Source of the DNA: Stenogyne calaminthoides | Taxonomy: Eukaryota; Streptophyta; Magnoliopsida; Lamiales; Lamiaceae | DNA: 64,000 nt | Reading direction: 5' to 3' | Assembly (NCBI GenBank): GCA_037126765.1 | Contig: JBBCBC010000022.1 | Coordinates: 19,187,758 to 19,251,757, forward strand | In this document: positions 11,125 to 23,464 of the stretch, in pieces | Layout: each line of letters begins with the position of its first letter | Numbering within the stretch: the stretch's first letter is position 1 | Position numbers and translations under genes: made by a program | The notes under the pieces: generated by a model | What the model was told of the DNA's origin: nothing | Seen by the model: the letters and a program-made list of their open reading frames with translations, nothing else | The model's database searches: none

Positions 11125-14100
11125 TTATGAGATTATATTCGTATGAGCAGATCTGGAAGCAGCTGAAAACCTATTAGGGACAGACCTTTCTACTTGATCA
11201 TGTATATCAAATACAGACTTCTGAGACATTAATTTTTCAGTAGCTCGTTGTCGAGCCTCCAAAGTAGGTCTCTCTACAGCAGCACGCTCAGCTCTGAGTC
11301 TAGCCTCCATCGATGCTCGAGCCTCTGCCATGGCTCTTTGTCTTACTCCAGCTGTAGCTCTTTCCACACCAAATCTCTCTGCTCTCCCACGAGCTTCAGA
11401 ATATGATCTTTCACGAGCTTCGAGAGCTGCCTTATCAACTGCCATCCGGTCCTTTTCTCTTGCCCTTTCCCTTTCCCGCTCCCTTTCTCTTTCTTCTTCT
11501 AACTTTCTTATATGCTCGTTTTCCAGTGCAATTTCCTTTCTTATTCTTTCCCCAACTTTTTGGTCTTTTGCAGCAAGTTTGTCTTTCATATATATGTCTT
11601 CCCATCCGTTGGCTGGTCGCACCTTTTACTGTGTCGTCATTAATTCTCAACAAGGATGAATCATCCACCTTCCTTGCACTTACAACAGACTCTCCTATCA
11701 CCAGACTTGGATTGATGTTATCTCTAATATCTACCCTTTTGTCAGATTCATCACATCTTGCTTTAGCCAGTTCATCATCCATTCTAATCCCAGATGCATA
11801 TACATTGCACTTAGATTCAGTTTTCAACTCCCCGTTTCCTTTAGATGAAACTGCTTCTTTTGTTACCCCCTGCATTTGTATATTATCATGCTTCCCCGGA
11901 ACATTATCTGTGATCACTTTGTATCCTCCCTCACTTGCCATCAATTGATCCCATTCTATATGAACATAACTATCCAGGTCCCTTTCTACTTCTCTCTCAT
12001 GCCCATTAGCATGCTCACTTAATTGTCCCTGTAAAACAGAATCTCTACTAAAGTTCATATTTCCTATTGTTTCAAATGTATCTTTCTTATTGACTGCTTT
12101 CTTTGGAGACATTCGAAACCTCAAAAAACTGTTATCAGTCTTAAAAGCATCTCCATTTCTCTGTTTAATTACATCTCTTTCAAGAATCGATGTGTGTTCT
12201 TTGTCATCACTGATTTGTTTAAGTGCCTCGCAGAATGTCAATTCATTCATTTCCAGCTGCACGGTCTCCATATCTTCCTCGGGAGCAAGCCATTCATCCC
12301 CACTTTTATGATGCTCAGCAGCTACATATGACTTCTTGTCACTCTCTTGATTCTTCTTGGCCTCCTTAAGGACCATGTTGTTCTCTTTCGGTTCACATGT
12401 CTCATCCAGTCTGTTCTCAATATGTTCTCCAGAAACCCAAGTGCGTTTTTTCTTGGTTCCTTCAGCTTCTGTTCTCACCTTTACTATTTCTCTGGTACTC
12501 TGTGCTCCCTCCACATCTTCTAGCCTTCTTTGGAGTTCTTCCCTGAATATTTCTTGGTTATGCTTCCCACTTTTTTGTTTCATTACTTGAGGCTCAACAA
12601 ATATTTTCTCAATATTCATTCTTTTAGGGGATCCCGCCAGCTTTAATTTAGCTTCCACTTCATTCACAATGCCCTTAGCATCTGGCTTGACCTCTAAAGC
12701 TTCACTGAAGTCTCTTTGTATTTTCTCACGTTCCCCAAGTTGCAAGAAAGTCTCTGCTATCTTCTTATTTAAATCATATGCACAAGCAAGTTTGTTCAGC
12801 ATTAGCATCTCTGGAGACCCTTTTTGATCGCTGAACAGTTTACTTGGAACATCTATCTGCTGCTTGTTACCAAAATCATCATGGTCCTCGTTCATCTGAG
12901 GCTGACAACTTTCTTCATCCCATCTATGAGGCTCCTTTGTCACCTTGAATTTGTTACAGTCTTCCATATGGCTACATGTGTCATATTCTTTTTTCTCCTG
13001 ATGTATGTAAGCATCTTGTTTCACATGTTGCACTGAAGTATCGCAATCCCCAGAATTATCAAAGACCTGCCTGTAATTATTCTTTTCAATCACCTCAAAA
13101 TATTCAGTTTCTTCCTTCCACGCAACAGCCTCAGAAGATTTTTCAGGGGACCCGGAAATTCCTTTGGTGTTCTTTATAATTTCTATCCTTTCTTCAATAA
13201 CAGGTACTGAGGCTGCAGTTTCTTTTCCATGTGAATGAAGTGATTTATCATTCTCAACACTGCTTCTTACCCGAACAGTCTTGTCTGTTTCCTCCTCCAC
13301 TCGCGTAGAACTGTAGCTCCGGGTCAATTTCCCCCCAACTGGTTCTTTAGTGCTTTGATTCTTCACTTCCACGTTCTTATTTCCATTTTCTCTACCAGCA
13401 GCAGATATGGTAGAATCTATTTCCACATCAAAGAAAAGTAGTTCACTGTCATCTTTCACACCCCTAAAGGCATAACTTTTAGAAGCCTCTAGTTTTGCAT
13501 TTGATGCTTCGCATTCTCCCTTTCTAACAACTAACATAGGTGGAGGTCTTACAGGTGGGGGCAATCGTGAAGGCTCAGTTCGAAGACTGAATCCAGGAAC
13601 AGCGTTGCTGGTCGGAGCTAAAACCGTTTCAATACTTCTCTGACTAGACTTGTTATAAGATGCATTGAAATGCTTGACGCTTTCCAATGGCTGCTGAAGA
13701 TCACCATCTGATAACCAGTGGCTCTTATCAGATCCAGCAAGAGGATCTAATTCATCCGAAAAAGACCCACTGTGTGCTGGACTCCTGTTGAAAGATAGCC
13801 GAAATCATTACCCAGTTAAGTGTATTGCATGAACTTAGGAGTAGTTGTTCATGGAAATGTGCAGAAATTGACATCAAATTTAGCAAACATATACCGGTTC
13901 CTCTAATCAAACAAATTCCAAAACACCGACTACCCACTCATGGTAAGTAGAAAAAATAATCGAATAACAAAATCAAATATCAGGTTCCCTTCTCACATTT
14001 GATACTATTTCTTCTTCAATTTAACATCCTAGTCAAGTCAATGCAAGTCATACAAAAGTCATCTACAGCCCTAACACAAATGCACAAATATTTCATCCTC

Positions 14101-14539
14101 ATAAAAGTCGTATAAAATTCAAAAAGCAACATACAGGTAAAGAAGTAGATTACACAATTGAGAGAGGGGAATACCATGGCTCATCGGAGGAGTCATATCC
14201 TCCGCCGCTGGACTGGCCGATCAAATCCTCAAACGACGGCGTAAAATCCAATCCACCAAAATCGCCGAAATAGTCGAAACTGGAGGCCCGGAGATCGAAA
14301 TGGAGGTCCGAATCGCGGCCAATTGGGTGGAGTTCGAGCACAGGAATGGAGGAAGAGCGGGAAGCGTGAAAGCCTCCGAATATTTCCGAGTAATCGTCGA
14401 GGCGAGGGGCGAGAGTGGGGAGCCCGAACTTGGGCGGGCCGCCGAAAACGTCGTCGTATACGGACTTGTGAGAAGTGAAGGCGGCGTTGGGGTTAGAGGA
14501 GAAGCTCCGTTTTGGGAGTGAATGGGGAATGTTCTCCAT
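11125..14539 (-). pseudogene. AUL1: Auxilin-like protein 1 homologue, truncated and frame-broken
   Basis: Auxilin-like proteins uncoat clathrin vesicles with Hsc70 through a C-terminal J domain. Exon 1 is 14539–14175 and begins MENIPHSLPKRSF; its YDDVFGGPPKFG and DDYSEIFGGF motifs are typical of plant auxilin-like N-termini. It ends at CCATG|GTATT. Exon 2 starts at 13784 after TTTCAACAG and restores a Trp codon in phase. It carries the VRPPPMLVVRKGE segment, a long acidic region, and an Arg/Glu-rich coiled coil (EKDRMAVDKAALEARERS and Ala/Glu/Arg repeats). The frame shifts by one base between about 11640 and 11620. The protein then stops at 11125 soon after NRFSAASR, where family members go on for well over 100 residues to the J domain. 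I see no J domain downstream, so cofactor activity should be lost. A misread base or an unrecognised intron could explain the frame break, but not the missing J domain. Confidence 0.8.
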
Positions 14540-15169
14540 TGAAGGAGGAAAACGATAGTATTTCCTTTTCGGTTACTTTTTCTCCCTTTTATTTCTCTGA
14601 AACTAGGGAGGGAGGGAGGAGGAAGATGGACGGAGGGGTAAAATTGGGAAACCAAAGAGTTGGGTTTATGAAATGACAAAATTTGGGGCCGTGGTTTAAG
14701 GTTTAAAGTGGGGTGTATAATTTTTTTTTTTGACAGGAAAGTGGGGTGTATTATTAACTCAATTGGAAAAGGGGAGCCTCCGCGGATGTTGTTCCTTGGA
14801 ATTACATACATATCCTCACTCACTTTAACATTTCGTTTCTAGCGCGTGGTTTCATGAGGTGCATCCCACATTTCATAATATGAAATTATACTTCTATCGT
14901 TTGAAAAGGCTTTGCATATTTTTTATTAGAATCACTTTGCACATTTAAAATAGAAATTTTTTATTAAATTTTATTTTTATAATATTTACATATTTATATA
15001 AATAAAATATCATTATTTTGGGACTCACTCATACACTCAATCAAACTATTTTATTTACTTTATACATAAAAATTTATAAAATTATTCTTCAATATTCCAC
15101 TCATTATACATTTTTCTTAATATTTGTGTCATAAAAGTTGTGCAAAATCTTCCAAACGGAGTTAATACA

Positions 15170-15315
15170 ACTTATTGTAATGAAATATACAATTTATTAC
15201 AATAAAAAGTGCAATATTGATTCGTAAACCTAATTACACGTTTCAGTACAAAAATTATATATTTTTTAATACAGCAAGTTATATATTTTTAAAATACAAT
15301 ATAAATTTCATGTTG
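15170..15315. repeat. Degraded foldback MITE copy
   Basis: Carries the diagnostic blocks of the foldback family described at 27263–27465, but in decayed form: tacaatttattacaataaaaa, then atacaatataaatttcatg and a terminal gttgcacatgatgcat. Boundaries are approximate. Confidence 0.4.
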
Positions 15316-15754
15316 CACATGATGCATTCAATAATTAGTCTTTCTAAATAAGTTTACTTTGCACTAGATGCAACGTAAAATTTTAGTATATTTTTCAAAT
15401 GTGTCCACCAAAATTTTCAATTTATTTTACACTAAATAAATTAAACGTCTCGATATAATAAAGTAATATGCTAAAGATAAAATACATTACATGTATCGTA
15501 AATGCATTTGATAGTACAAGCAGGTGTTTGGCAGTACATCATTACTTCCAAATTTCCAATGTTGCTGTAACTATAATATACTACGTGTATTATGGAAAAG
15601 AATTTCTACCAAAACAATTATAATTTTGTATTAATTTTAAAAATTAAATATCATGTATCAATTTTGTTCTTATATTTATATTTATGTAATAATGTACATT
15701 AAATGATTATACAAATAAATAAAAATTAAGTCTTATATGTATCCATGTGAATTG

Positions 15755-15955
15755 TGCATTCATAGTATATTTTAAAATCATATAAATTGTTATATATAAA
15801 GATGCAACTTATTTATATTGAATAGTGTAATAACTATTAATATGTAAAAATAGTTGCACGCTCCAGAAACAAAGTTACATCTTTCAATATAACAAGTTGT
15901 ATGATTCTAAAATGCATGATAATGGTGCATCTGAATGCACATTATATTCACTCAT
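15755..15955. repeat. Foldback MITE copy
   Basis: Nearly palindromic. The left arm reads ataaattgttatatataaag then atgcaacttatttatattgaa; the right arm is its reverse complement in outline (acatctttcaatataacaag then ttgtatgattctaaaatgca). The outer ends carry tgtgcattca and gtgcatctgaatgcac. The same structure occurs at about 22985/24696, 25225, 27263 and 32868. Confidence 0.65.
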
Positions 15956-15981
15956 AAATAAAAAATTAAACACCCCCCCTT

Positions 15982-16184
15982 CCCCGATTGGCCAAGTGGT
16001 GTAGGCTTGGGGCATAGGAGTATGCTTCTCAAGTTTGAAATTATTTAATTGCGATCAATTCTTGAGATAAGTCAATCCATATAGAGTTTCGATGGCTTGA
16101 AGTAGGGCTCCTGCTAGTGAACGAGGGGTTCTGACCCCTTGAATTAGTCGATTTTTAGGTCAGTTACCTAGTTATAAAAAAAAG
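15982..16184 (+). mobile_element. tRNA-derived SINE-like sequence
   Basis: An internal RNA polymerase III promoter is recognisable: box A TGGCCAAGTGG at 15989–15999, and a decayed box B AGTTTGAAATT at about 16032–16042 at tRNA-like spacing. A unique body follows and the sequence ends in an A-rich tail (ttataaaaaaaag). I could not confirm a target duplication. Confidence 0.55.
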
Positions 16185-16650
16185 GTAAAAACAGTAAATT
16201 ACTACATATATTGGTTGATATTTTTAAGAATTTTTTAAGTAAAACATACTTAAACGAAAAGTAAATTGGGAGGGAGGGATATAAATAAACTTGTGAATCT
16301 TCTTTGTAAAAGAAAAAAAAGACTGAAACTTAAATTAAAGCTCACGCATTAAGTGGAGAATATTTTCATGAAATTGGAAGAACGATTGAATGTAGTCATT
16401 TTTGTTTATTCCCGGCAAATAAAGTGGTTCATTATCTTATCCACTTTAATTTATTAACATTTTTGGATTCAGAAGGTTCCTCCTTTGGTTAGTTTGTTAG
16501 TCTAGGATACTGTAAAGTTATTGAATCTATTTATCTAATTATGAAATTATGTTTTAGTTTTTAAAAATATATATAAAAGCTGGTGCATTTAGAACAAGGA
16601 ATTTGCAAATAAACTTTTAGCCGTTTGAGATTTTTGCAATTTAGTCACGA

Positions 16651-16652
16651 TT

Positions 16653-16687
<35 letters not shown>
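16651..16687. repeat. AT dinucleotide microsatellite
   Basis: An uninterrupted (AT)n run in intergenic DNA. Similar shorter runs occur at 17455–17470 and 24900–24916. Confidence 0.9.
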
Positions 16688-16689
<2 letters not shown>

Positions 16690-17687
16690 GTAATACATCA
16701 CATGATTATTTTCAAACAACATATTACATCAGTAGGTAGGTTGTCCAAAACAGTTATTGCAAAAGAAACACAAAATAACTAATGACATTGCAATTTTTTT
16801 TTAAATCATAACCAAATTATAAAAATATGAAAAATGAATTTATTTGCAGTTAATAGTTGTACGGTTCAGTGTAAATAAATTGTATCATTCAATATAACAA
16901 ACTCCATGTTTCGAACGACACATTATATCTTCAATTTTTCCATGAAATTAGTCTAAAAAGAATATGGTGTGCACGTTGTCCTCTCGGATTTTTATAGCAA
17001 TTACAACACTCAACAACTTCATTATTAGTCTCTAGGCATACGGGTGCATGCTTTGTTTGTTATAAAGAATGAGAAAGAGAATAGTAATAAGAAGGAAATG
17101 GCTATGCTTTATATAATTGTACTCTTAGGAACGAGTTTTAAAGATAAAGTAAATAGATAAGTAGATAAAATAAGATTATTGTTGGGTCCATTATGAATAA
17201 GATTATTGTTTGTGAATAAATTTGAGTAATTTAGTAATGGTTGAAGTGTGGAGATGAAATAATGATTTTCATAAAATAATGAGCATAGTTTTTATTATTA
17301 ATAACGAGAAGACAATGAGATGTTGTCTGATGAGAAAAATGCAGATTTTAATTATAATAACAAAAGAATTTACAAGTTACATTACATCAATCTCCTATAT
17401 ATTAGCAAATTAGCGTCTACATCGATGAAGATGAGTGTTTACACATTCGGAGCATATATATATATATATATTATTTTCTTGGGGTCCAACTGAGTTCAAA
17501 TGGATATGATGCCCGCAAGATCTAAGAGCTTTTTGGATATCTATTAATTGAAATGATGCCAAACCATATATCTATATAAATTAATTGAAATGATGCCAGA
17601 CCATATATATGTGAGGAAATATATATAAACAGTTATGAAATGACCTTGAGCTTCATTAACAACATCCATGATTTCTTGGTACAAAAT

Positions 17688-18246
17688 TGTTAGTTCAAAC
17701 AAGACAGATCGAATAACTCACAATTAAATCATGTTCAAACTCACAAACAAAACGAATCAATAAGAAAATTGCAGAAAACGAAGAACACAGGATTTTACGT
17801 GGTTCGGTTATGAAAACCTACATCCACGGGATCAGAACACTCACTCCACTAATCACAACGAAGCAATTTACAGATTATACCGATATATTTCAAGATTGAA
17901 TCTATCTGAGCTATATCAATGGTGATTATGAACCCTAATTCTTTCTAGGAAGAAGATAACAAAAAAATATGAGAATCTCTCAACTAACTCTGAACAAGTA
18001 AATCAGCTAACTACCCAATGAATAGAACGCCCAACTTGAGTCATGAAGTTGTTATCAACTGAATTTGGTTACATTCTCCACTTGTTATGCATGTGCGCAA
18101 CATGTGAGCATATGCACGTGACTTATGAAGCATGCACGTGACCCCAACGCTAATTACCACTCCAAAATGACTTAAGCACGATCCAAACATATAGCATGAA
18201 CTTTCCCCTAAAAGTGGCATCCAAATTCTTCTTAAAGCCTAACAGT
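17688..18246 (-). repeat. LTR-like sequence interrupted by CACTA-I
   Basis: Begins TGTTAGTTCAAAC and contains ttttacgtggttcggttatg, a motif common in plant LTRs (there read in reverse). It is A/C-rich and non-coding. The CACTA element at 18247 sits inside it; the continuation from 21157 to about 21330 has the same character (repeated tattagtt and ctgaac motifs). I could not define its far end, so the solo-LTR call is tentative. Confidence 0.35.
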
Positions 18247-18799
18247 CACTACTACACATTTAGGCTTGCACGGCTGCACTTGGACAGCTCTTTTTCAAAC
18301 ATCTCTCCAAGTTATAGCTTGGAGAGCGGTTTTATTTTTAAAAAAAAGACAGCGATTTGAAACCGTTGTCCAAGAATAAAACTTGGAAAGCGGTTTTAAA
18401 CCGCATTGCAAGATCACTTGCACAAATGTTAATAACATTTGTCTAAATCGAATACTTGACGCGGTTAATAACCGCTTTTTTTTTTTTTTTTATATCGATA
18501 TATGCTCACAGACGCGTAGTCCGTACCCTCGCCGCCTTCATTTTTCTTCTCCCCAATTATTCCTCTCCCCAAATCGCCAAAAAAATCAAGACCAAGCTCC
18601 TCCATCTCACCCAATCAAGGCCGTCGTCGGTTTTCTCCTCCAACAAATCGCCGCCGTCGCCGTTGACCTAGCTAGCTTCTCCCTCTCCCCAAATCGTCAC
18701 GCCCTCCTCCCTCCCTCTCCCTCACGCACGCCTCCCCCCTTGCCCGCCCCCACCGCCGGGGCATCCTCCCCACTGTCATTTTGCTGCCCTTCCTTCCTC

Positions 18800-19026
18800 C
18801 TCCATATATATATATATAGTTATTTTTTCTTTTATATATATGTATATATGTATATATATTTTAATTTATATATATATATATATTGCATGTGTTTATTTAT
18901 ATATATATGTGTGTGTTTGGGATTAATTGTTAGGATATATATATAAATATTGTGTTTATATATATATGTTTGAGATTAATTGTTAGGATATATGTATATA
19001 TATGTTTGGGATTAATTATTGTTAGG

Positions 19027-19087
<61 letters not shown>

Positions 19088-19160
19088 AGATTAATTGTTA
19101 GGATATATATATATAAATGTGTTTATATATATATATGTTTGGGATTAATTGTTAGGATAT
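18800..19160. repeat. TA/GT microsatellite cluster in CACTA-I
   Basis: Runs of TATA and TG, including an uninterrupted (GT)n near 19045–19083. They are interspersed with a repeated motif tttgggattaattgttagga that occurs several times between 18910 and 19170, making a loose minisatellite. Confidence 0.85.
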
Positions 19161-19655
19161 ATATAGCTAATTTGTTATGATTAATTATTGTTAGTGTGGG
19201 ATTAATGTTGGTTTAATTATATTGTTGTTAGTAGCTTGGATTAATTGTTGTTAGTGGCTTGAATGAATTTTTGTTAGTGTTAGAAATGAACATTTTGTTA
19301 TAGATGAATAATGCACTTAAGGTGTTTGATAATATGCTTGTGTGGGGATTTAAGCATAAATTAGGATTAATACATTAGGATATATTTTGGTTATTAATTT
19401 AATGAATGGATAGTGATTAATGATTAATGGTGATACATTAGGATACATATTGTCTTGAGAAGTAACAAAAATTGTGAATGAGTGAAAAATTGGAAGGATT
19501 TCAAAATTAGAAAATTAAAATGAATGTAGATTAAGTATGGTTAGGTATGCTTTTAGGTTTAATACTTTAAGATAATTGTCTTGAGAAGCAGTCTTCATAT
19601 TGTCTTTCCTATAGGCATCTCTAGTTCCTATAGTTTATTGAATATTGTTTATTAA

Positions 19656-20565
19656 ATGTTGTTTCTTCTGCTTTACATGATCATGTCTCGTTTGCCATAT
19701 CCCGAAGATGATGGAGATGATGATGGATATTATGATGGAGATCATGACGCATATGATCATGGTGCATATGATCGACAACATCCTGATGACTTGAGAGAGT
19801 GTGACACTGATGCTCCCACCACCACTAGCAGCTCCGGGGAGAAGCGCACTCGGGGTATAGTCACCATGTCATCTATTAAGAGAGCTCGTAGCAAGGGGAA
19901 AACACTTCAGGTAATTTTATTACAATTGAACAGTTTGAAATCGATAAATATATTGATTGATCGTTGAACATAATTAAATACTATGTTATTGCAGTTATCG
20001 TTCAATGAGTTTGGACACGTTCAGAGATAAATCTAATCGAAAAATGACAGTGCATGGTTCTAATAAAGGGACACGTTCATCACTATCATAGTAAGAAGAA
20101 AGAAGAAAAGCTGGAGAGAGTGAGCCTATTGTTACCCGTTTCGACTTATTTCAGACTACCAGAAAGGGTCGAGATGGGAATATTCACTATCCCAGTGCAC
20201 AGCGCATCATCGAAGAAGCGGTAATCTATCCATTAATTTATCTTTCAATTACAAACTATTATTTATAAACAAATAATTAAATAATAATCTTTTGTTTTTG
20301 TGATTCAGGAGCGTCTATCTCAGACCATGACGCCCGACGACATCCGCATTATCGGCCCTGATGATCTGTTTGGACGGGCCATGGGTAGCCAGGAGCATCC
20401 CGGCCGCTTATTGATTGAATAAAAATTCATACTATATTATTGATTGAATAAAAATTCATACTATATTGATTGATTCGTTGTTTGCAGTTTGTCTATGAAC
20501 GTGAGCTCAAGTCTTACTCTAAGAAAAGACTGGAGAAATGGAAAAACGATTGGACAAGGTACATT
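19656..20565 (+). pseudogene. CACTA-associated gene fragment (plant transposase_24-like)
   Basis: The first exon-like piece (19656–19911) encodes an Asp/Tyr-rich segment followed by RGIVTMSSIKRARSKGK, which resembles the opening of the plant Transposase_24/En-Spm accessory proteins. It is followed by a GT donor-like site, then by FNEFGHVQ. Later pieces read KGRDGNIHYPSAQRIIEEA, then MTPDDIRIIGPDDLFGRAMG, and end near YERELKSYSKKRLEKWK. Such proteins bind subterminal repeats in autonomous CACTAs. Stops between the pieces mean it is not a working gene. Introns are likely at 19912–19993, about 20222–20310 and 20420–20487. The family assignment rests on motif resemblance only. Confidence 0.5.
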
Positions 20566-21159
20566 TACAATCGATTCTTATATTCATACGATATTGAGTG
20601 ATCATTGTTTAAAATTTTGGTAGCATGTAATTAAATTAAATATTTGTGATGATATATATTTCATGTTTTTGGTGTATTAGACGTATGTTTATGATTGTAT
20701 GTTTATTTATTTCATGATGTGTATGTTTATTTATTTGATGTTTTGGTATATATATATGTGGTATAAGTTTTGGTTTATGGTTTTATTATAGGATTTTTGG
20801 TTTATGGTTTATGGTATTGGACGTATATATAAGTTTTGGTTTATAGTTTTATTATAGGATTTTTAAAATATAAATTAATAATTAAAAAAAAGATATTGGA
20901 CAAAGCGGTTAATAAATCATTGTCTATCTAACATAATAAACTTAAATTATAAAAAAAAATAAGTTAGGCAAATAAGTTAATAACCGTTGTCCAAGCCCCT
21001 CTTTGCAATGCGGTTGAAAACATTGTCAAAAGCCCAACTTTTGGATTAATTTTTTTAATAGCTGTCCAAGCTTGGACAGCTATTACTTGGACAGGTGTTA
21101 TAACCGACCTCTAAGGGCTTTTTTAACAGTTGTCCAAGCCCAAATGTGTATTAGTGAGT

Positions 21160-22290
21160 ATCAGTTCTTACAGCATAAAGTATTAGTTCACCAACTGAAC
21201 AGTATTAGTTGGCAAAACTAAACTTAAACTTTCCAGCTGACCTTACAAAAATGAGAGTAACTAATTTGCATCCATACTGAATAACATTCTTCTATATATA
21301 TTCATAATTTGATTACATAAAAATTGCCTTACAAATTGTCTCTAGTCATCATTCATCTCTTTCTGTAAAAGGTGTCGATGTGGGCATGTTAGCTTTTTGA
21401 AGTTTAGTGTCTCTTCATCTTCTTCCTCATCATTACCATTAGGTGGATCGGAGGTCTTTTTGACTATATAGATATATAATTTTTATCTTCCTCTACAAAA
21501 TAGCGAACCTCATAAAAGCATCGTAAAAGAAGCTCTAGTTTCAAGTGATTGTTGTCTTTCGTTAAGATTTGCTTCAATTGTACCAAGTTCTTGATTACAA
21601 CAACAGTTGGTCTTCTTTCTTAGTTTGTTTCTCATCGTGCGTATTAACCTATCAACTTACACTTCATGAATCTTGAGAGTATCAATGATCAATTTCTTTT
21701 TTTTACTTCTCCTTGTCTACTCAGGAATTTGAATATAATTTAATGATCCAGATATTGTTACGCCTCCGCATCATTTCAATTAATTTTATTTTTTTAGATG
21801 ATTTGCACTGAAGATTTATTTTATAATTATCTGTTTTGCAATGCTAAAATAAGACAAAATATTTTTTTTTTTAAATAACAGTAATTACTTTTCAAAAAAT
21901 AATTTATAGCCCGGTCAATCCCAAGTCCCTCGCCCAATAATTTGTCTTTTGCATAGTTGATGGGTTGACTAACACTTCATTATTGATCACGAATTATATG
22001 ACAAGCATGCATTATCAATTCTATGTATATCTTATCAATATAATGGTTTTCAACGCTCTTAATCTCAGGGAAATTATAAATGAGGAAAAACAGGAATCAA
22101 CCCTAAAAAGAAAAAGAATAATTGTTTACATAAGATAGACAAGATTCAAAGAGTCTTTAATTTTGAAAGCAAGATTTGGCGTATTTTGTGTTTCTTCTTT
22201 TCTGCCCCTTTTAGAAGAGAAGATCTTGCTCTCATTCATCAATTTAAACTTTTATAAATTCGTTAATTATTAATCATGGGTTGGACATGA
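21160..22290. other. Intergenic, with an unrecognised minus-strand coding-like stretch
   Basis: On the minus strand, about 21660–21330 shows codon-like runs with an acidic tract (NGNDEEEDEE) and a terminal stop near 21340. It might be the 3' exon of a lost gene. I do not recognise the product and the frame is interrupted near 21470. The remainder is AT-rich with nothing I can name. Confidence 0.25.
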
Positions 22291-22831
22291 GGTATCTTCA
22301 GTGACGGACCTACCTTGGGGTCAGGGGGGTCACTGGGCCCCCCTGACCCCACTTGAATTTCTTATATATATATATACACTTATAATTAAGATACATTTGT
22401 ATGAGACAGTCTCATAGTAAGGCGAAACATAAATTGTGTATTAACGCTCTAATATTTTGGAAGGATGAGTATTATTTGTGTTATAGATTATACCATATAT
22501 CATGTATAAAACCATCTCATACGAATGTCTGTCTCCTTTAAACATGTGCATCATGTTCAATGTACACCACTATTACTAATCCTTGTAAAAATCAACACTC
22601 TATAAATAAAATGTTGATTTTTAGGTGAGAAAGGGGTAACAAAATAGAGAAAGAATATGTATAATTCACATTTTCAATATACATATAAATGTATTCGACT
22701 CTGTTAATATAAAGATGTTTAGTCCAAATAATTTTCGAAAATATATAAAAATTCTAAAGTGCATTTAGCTACACTATGTTATAAATTGGGCCCCCCTCGG
22801 TAAAATTTATGGGTCCGTCACTGGGTATCTT
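22291..22831. mobile_element. hAT-type MITE with 8-bp target duplication
   Basis: The element spans 22299–22823 with terminal inverted repeats CAGTGACGGACC and GGTCCGTCACTG. It is flanked by GGTATCTT at 22291–22298 and 22824–22831. An 8-bp duplication with CAGTG-type ends is the hAT signature. Just inside, the ends also carry opposing G/C tracts (ggggtcagggggg and gggcccccctc). No transposase is encoded in 525 bp. Confidence 0.93.
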
Positions 22832-23464
22832 ACTTTTATTTGCAAATGTGTGTATATATATTTTTTTTGGGGGTCCTTGTTTTGGAGTAAATGTAGTTAT
22901 GTACAAGGTTGTCTTTGATATGATAAATCGGCTCCTTTGGGTCCACTGTGTTGCCGGCTTTACAAGCGAGTCTCATGTATATTCAGGTGCATCGTGCACT
23001 TAAAATGTATTTTAGAATTGTACAGTTTATTCACTACTACACATTTGAGCTTGAAGAGCTCCACTTGGACAGCCCTTTTTTCGAACAGCTCTCCAAGTGG
23101 TTCCTTGGAGAGCGGTTCTATTAAAAAAAAAAAAAAACACAGCGGTTAAAAATCGTTGTCCAAGACCAAAGCTTAGACAGCGGTTCATAACCGCTGTGCA
23201 AGGGTAATTGGAGAGCGGTTTTGAACCGCTGTCCAAGGTAAAGCTTGGACAGTGGTTCATAACCGCTCTCCAAGTGAATTAATTTATTTTATTTTTTTGT
23301 AAAGCTTTTATTTTTTGTTTTATTTTTTTGTTTTAATTTGTAAATTCTTTTTAGGTACAGTTCAAATATTTTATTCTTTAAATTCTCGTGTTATTTCTTT
23401 TTAATATTCGTCGTATATAATGAGATTAACACAAACTCTTATGTAAAATTTGTTCATAATATTA

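Larger units (their letters stand above)
14540..17687. other. AT-rich intergenic region upstream of the auxilin-like gene
   Basis: Apart from the SINE-like sequence, foldback repeats and AT microsatellites listed separately, I see no coding sequence. 14560–14800 is the 5' flank of the gene and contains pyrimidine-rich minus-strand sequence. A short direct duplication built on attaattgaaatgatgcca occurs at about 17543 and 17579. Confidence 0.6.
18244..21159 (+). mobile_element. CACTA (En/Spm-like) element I with 3-bp target duplication
   Basis: The element is 18247–21156. It starts CACTACTACACATTTAGGCT and its other end, reverse-complemented, reads CACTAATACACATTTGGGCT. The target duplication is AGT at 18244–18246 and 21157–21159. 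Both ends carry subterminal copies of a cttggacagcggtt / aaccgctgtccaag motif in both orientations, the usual arrangement of CACTA transposase-binding sites. At 2.9 kb with no TNPD-type transposase it is non-autonomous. It contains a pyrimidine-rich GC segment (18510–18790), TA/GT microsatellites and a broken gene fragment. Confidence 0.93.

Noticed and set aside
11330..11948. Open frames on the plus strand across the auxilin-like gene
   Set aside because: They mirror the Arg/Glu-rich coiled-coil codons of the minus strand and have Leu/Ser-rich translations with no domain.
14221..14823. A 200-codon minus-strand frame over the auxilin-like promoter and exon 1
   Set aside because: It overlaps exon 1 in another frame; the exon 1 frame has recognisable family motifs and a splice donor.
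18383..18946. A 187-codon frame at the start of CACTA-I
   Set aside because: Pyrimidine-rich and microsatellite sequence; the second half is Tyr/Ile repeats from TATA runs.
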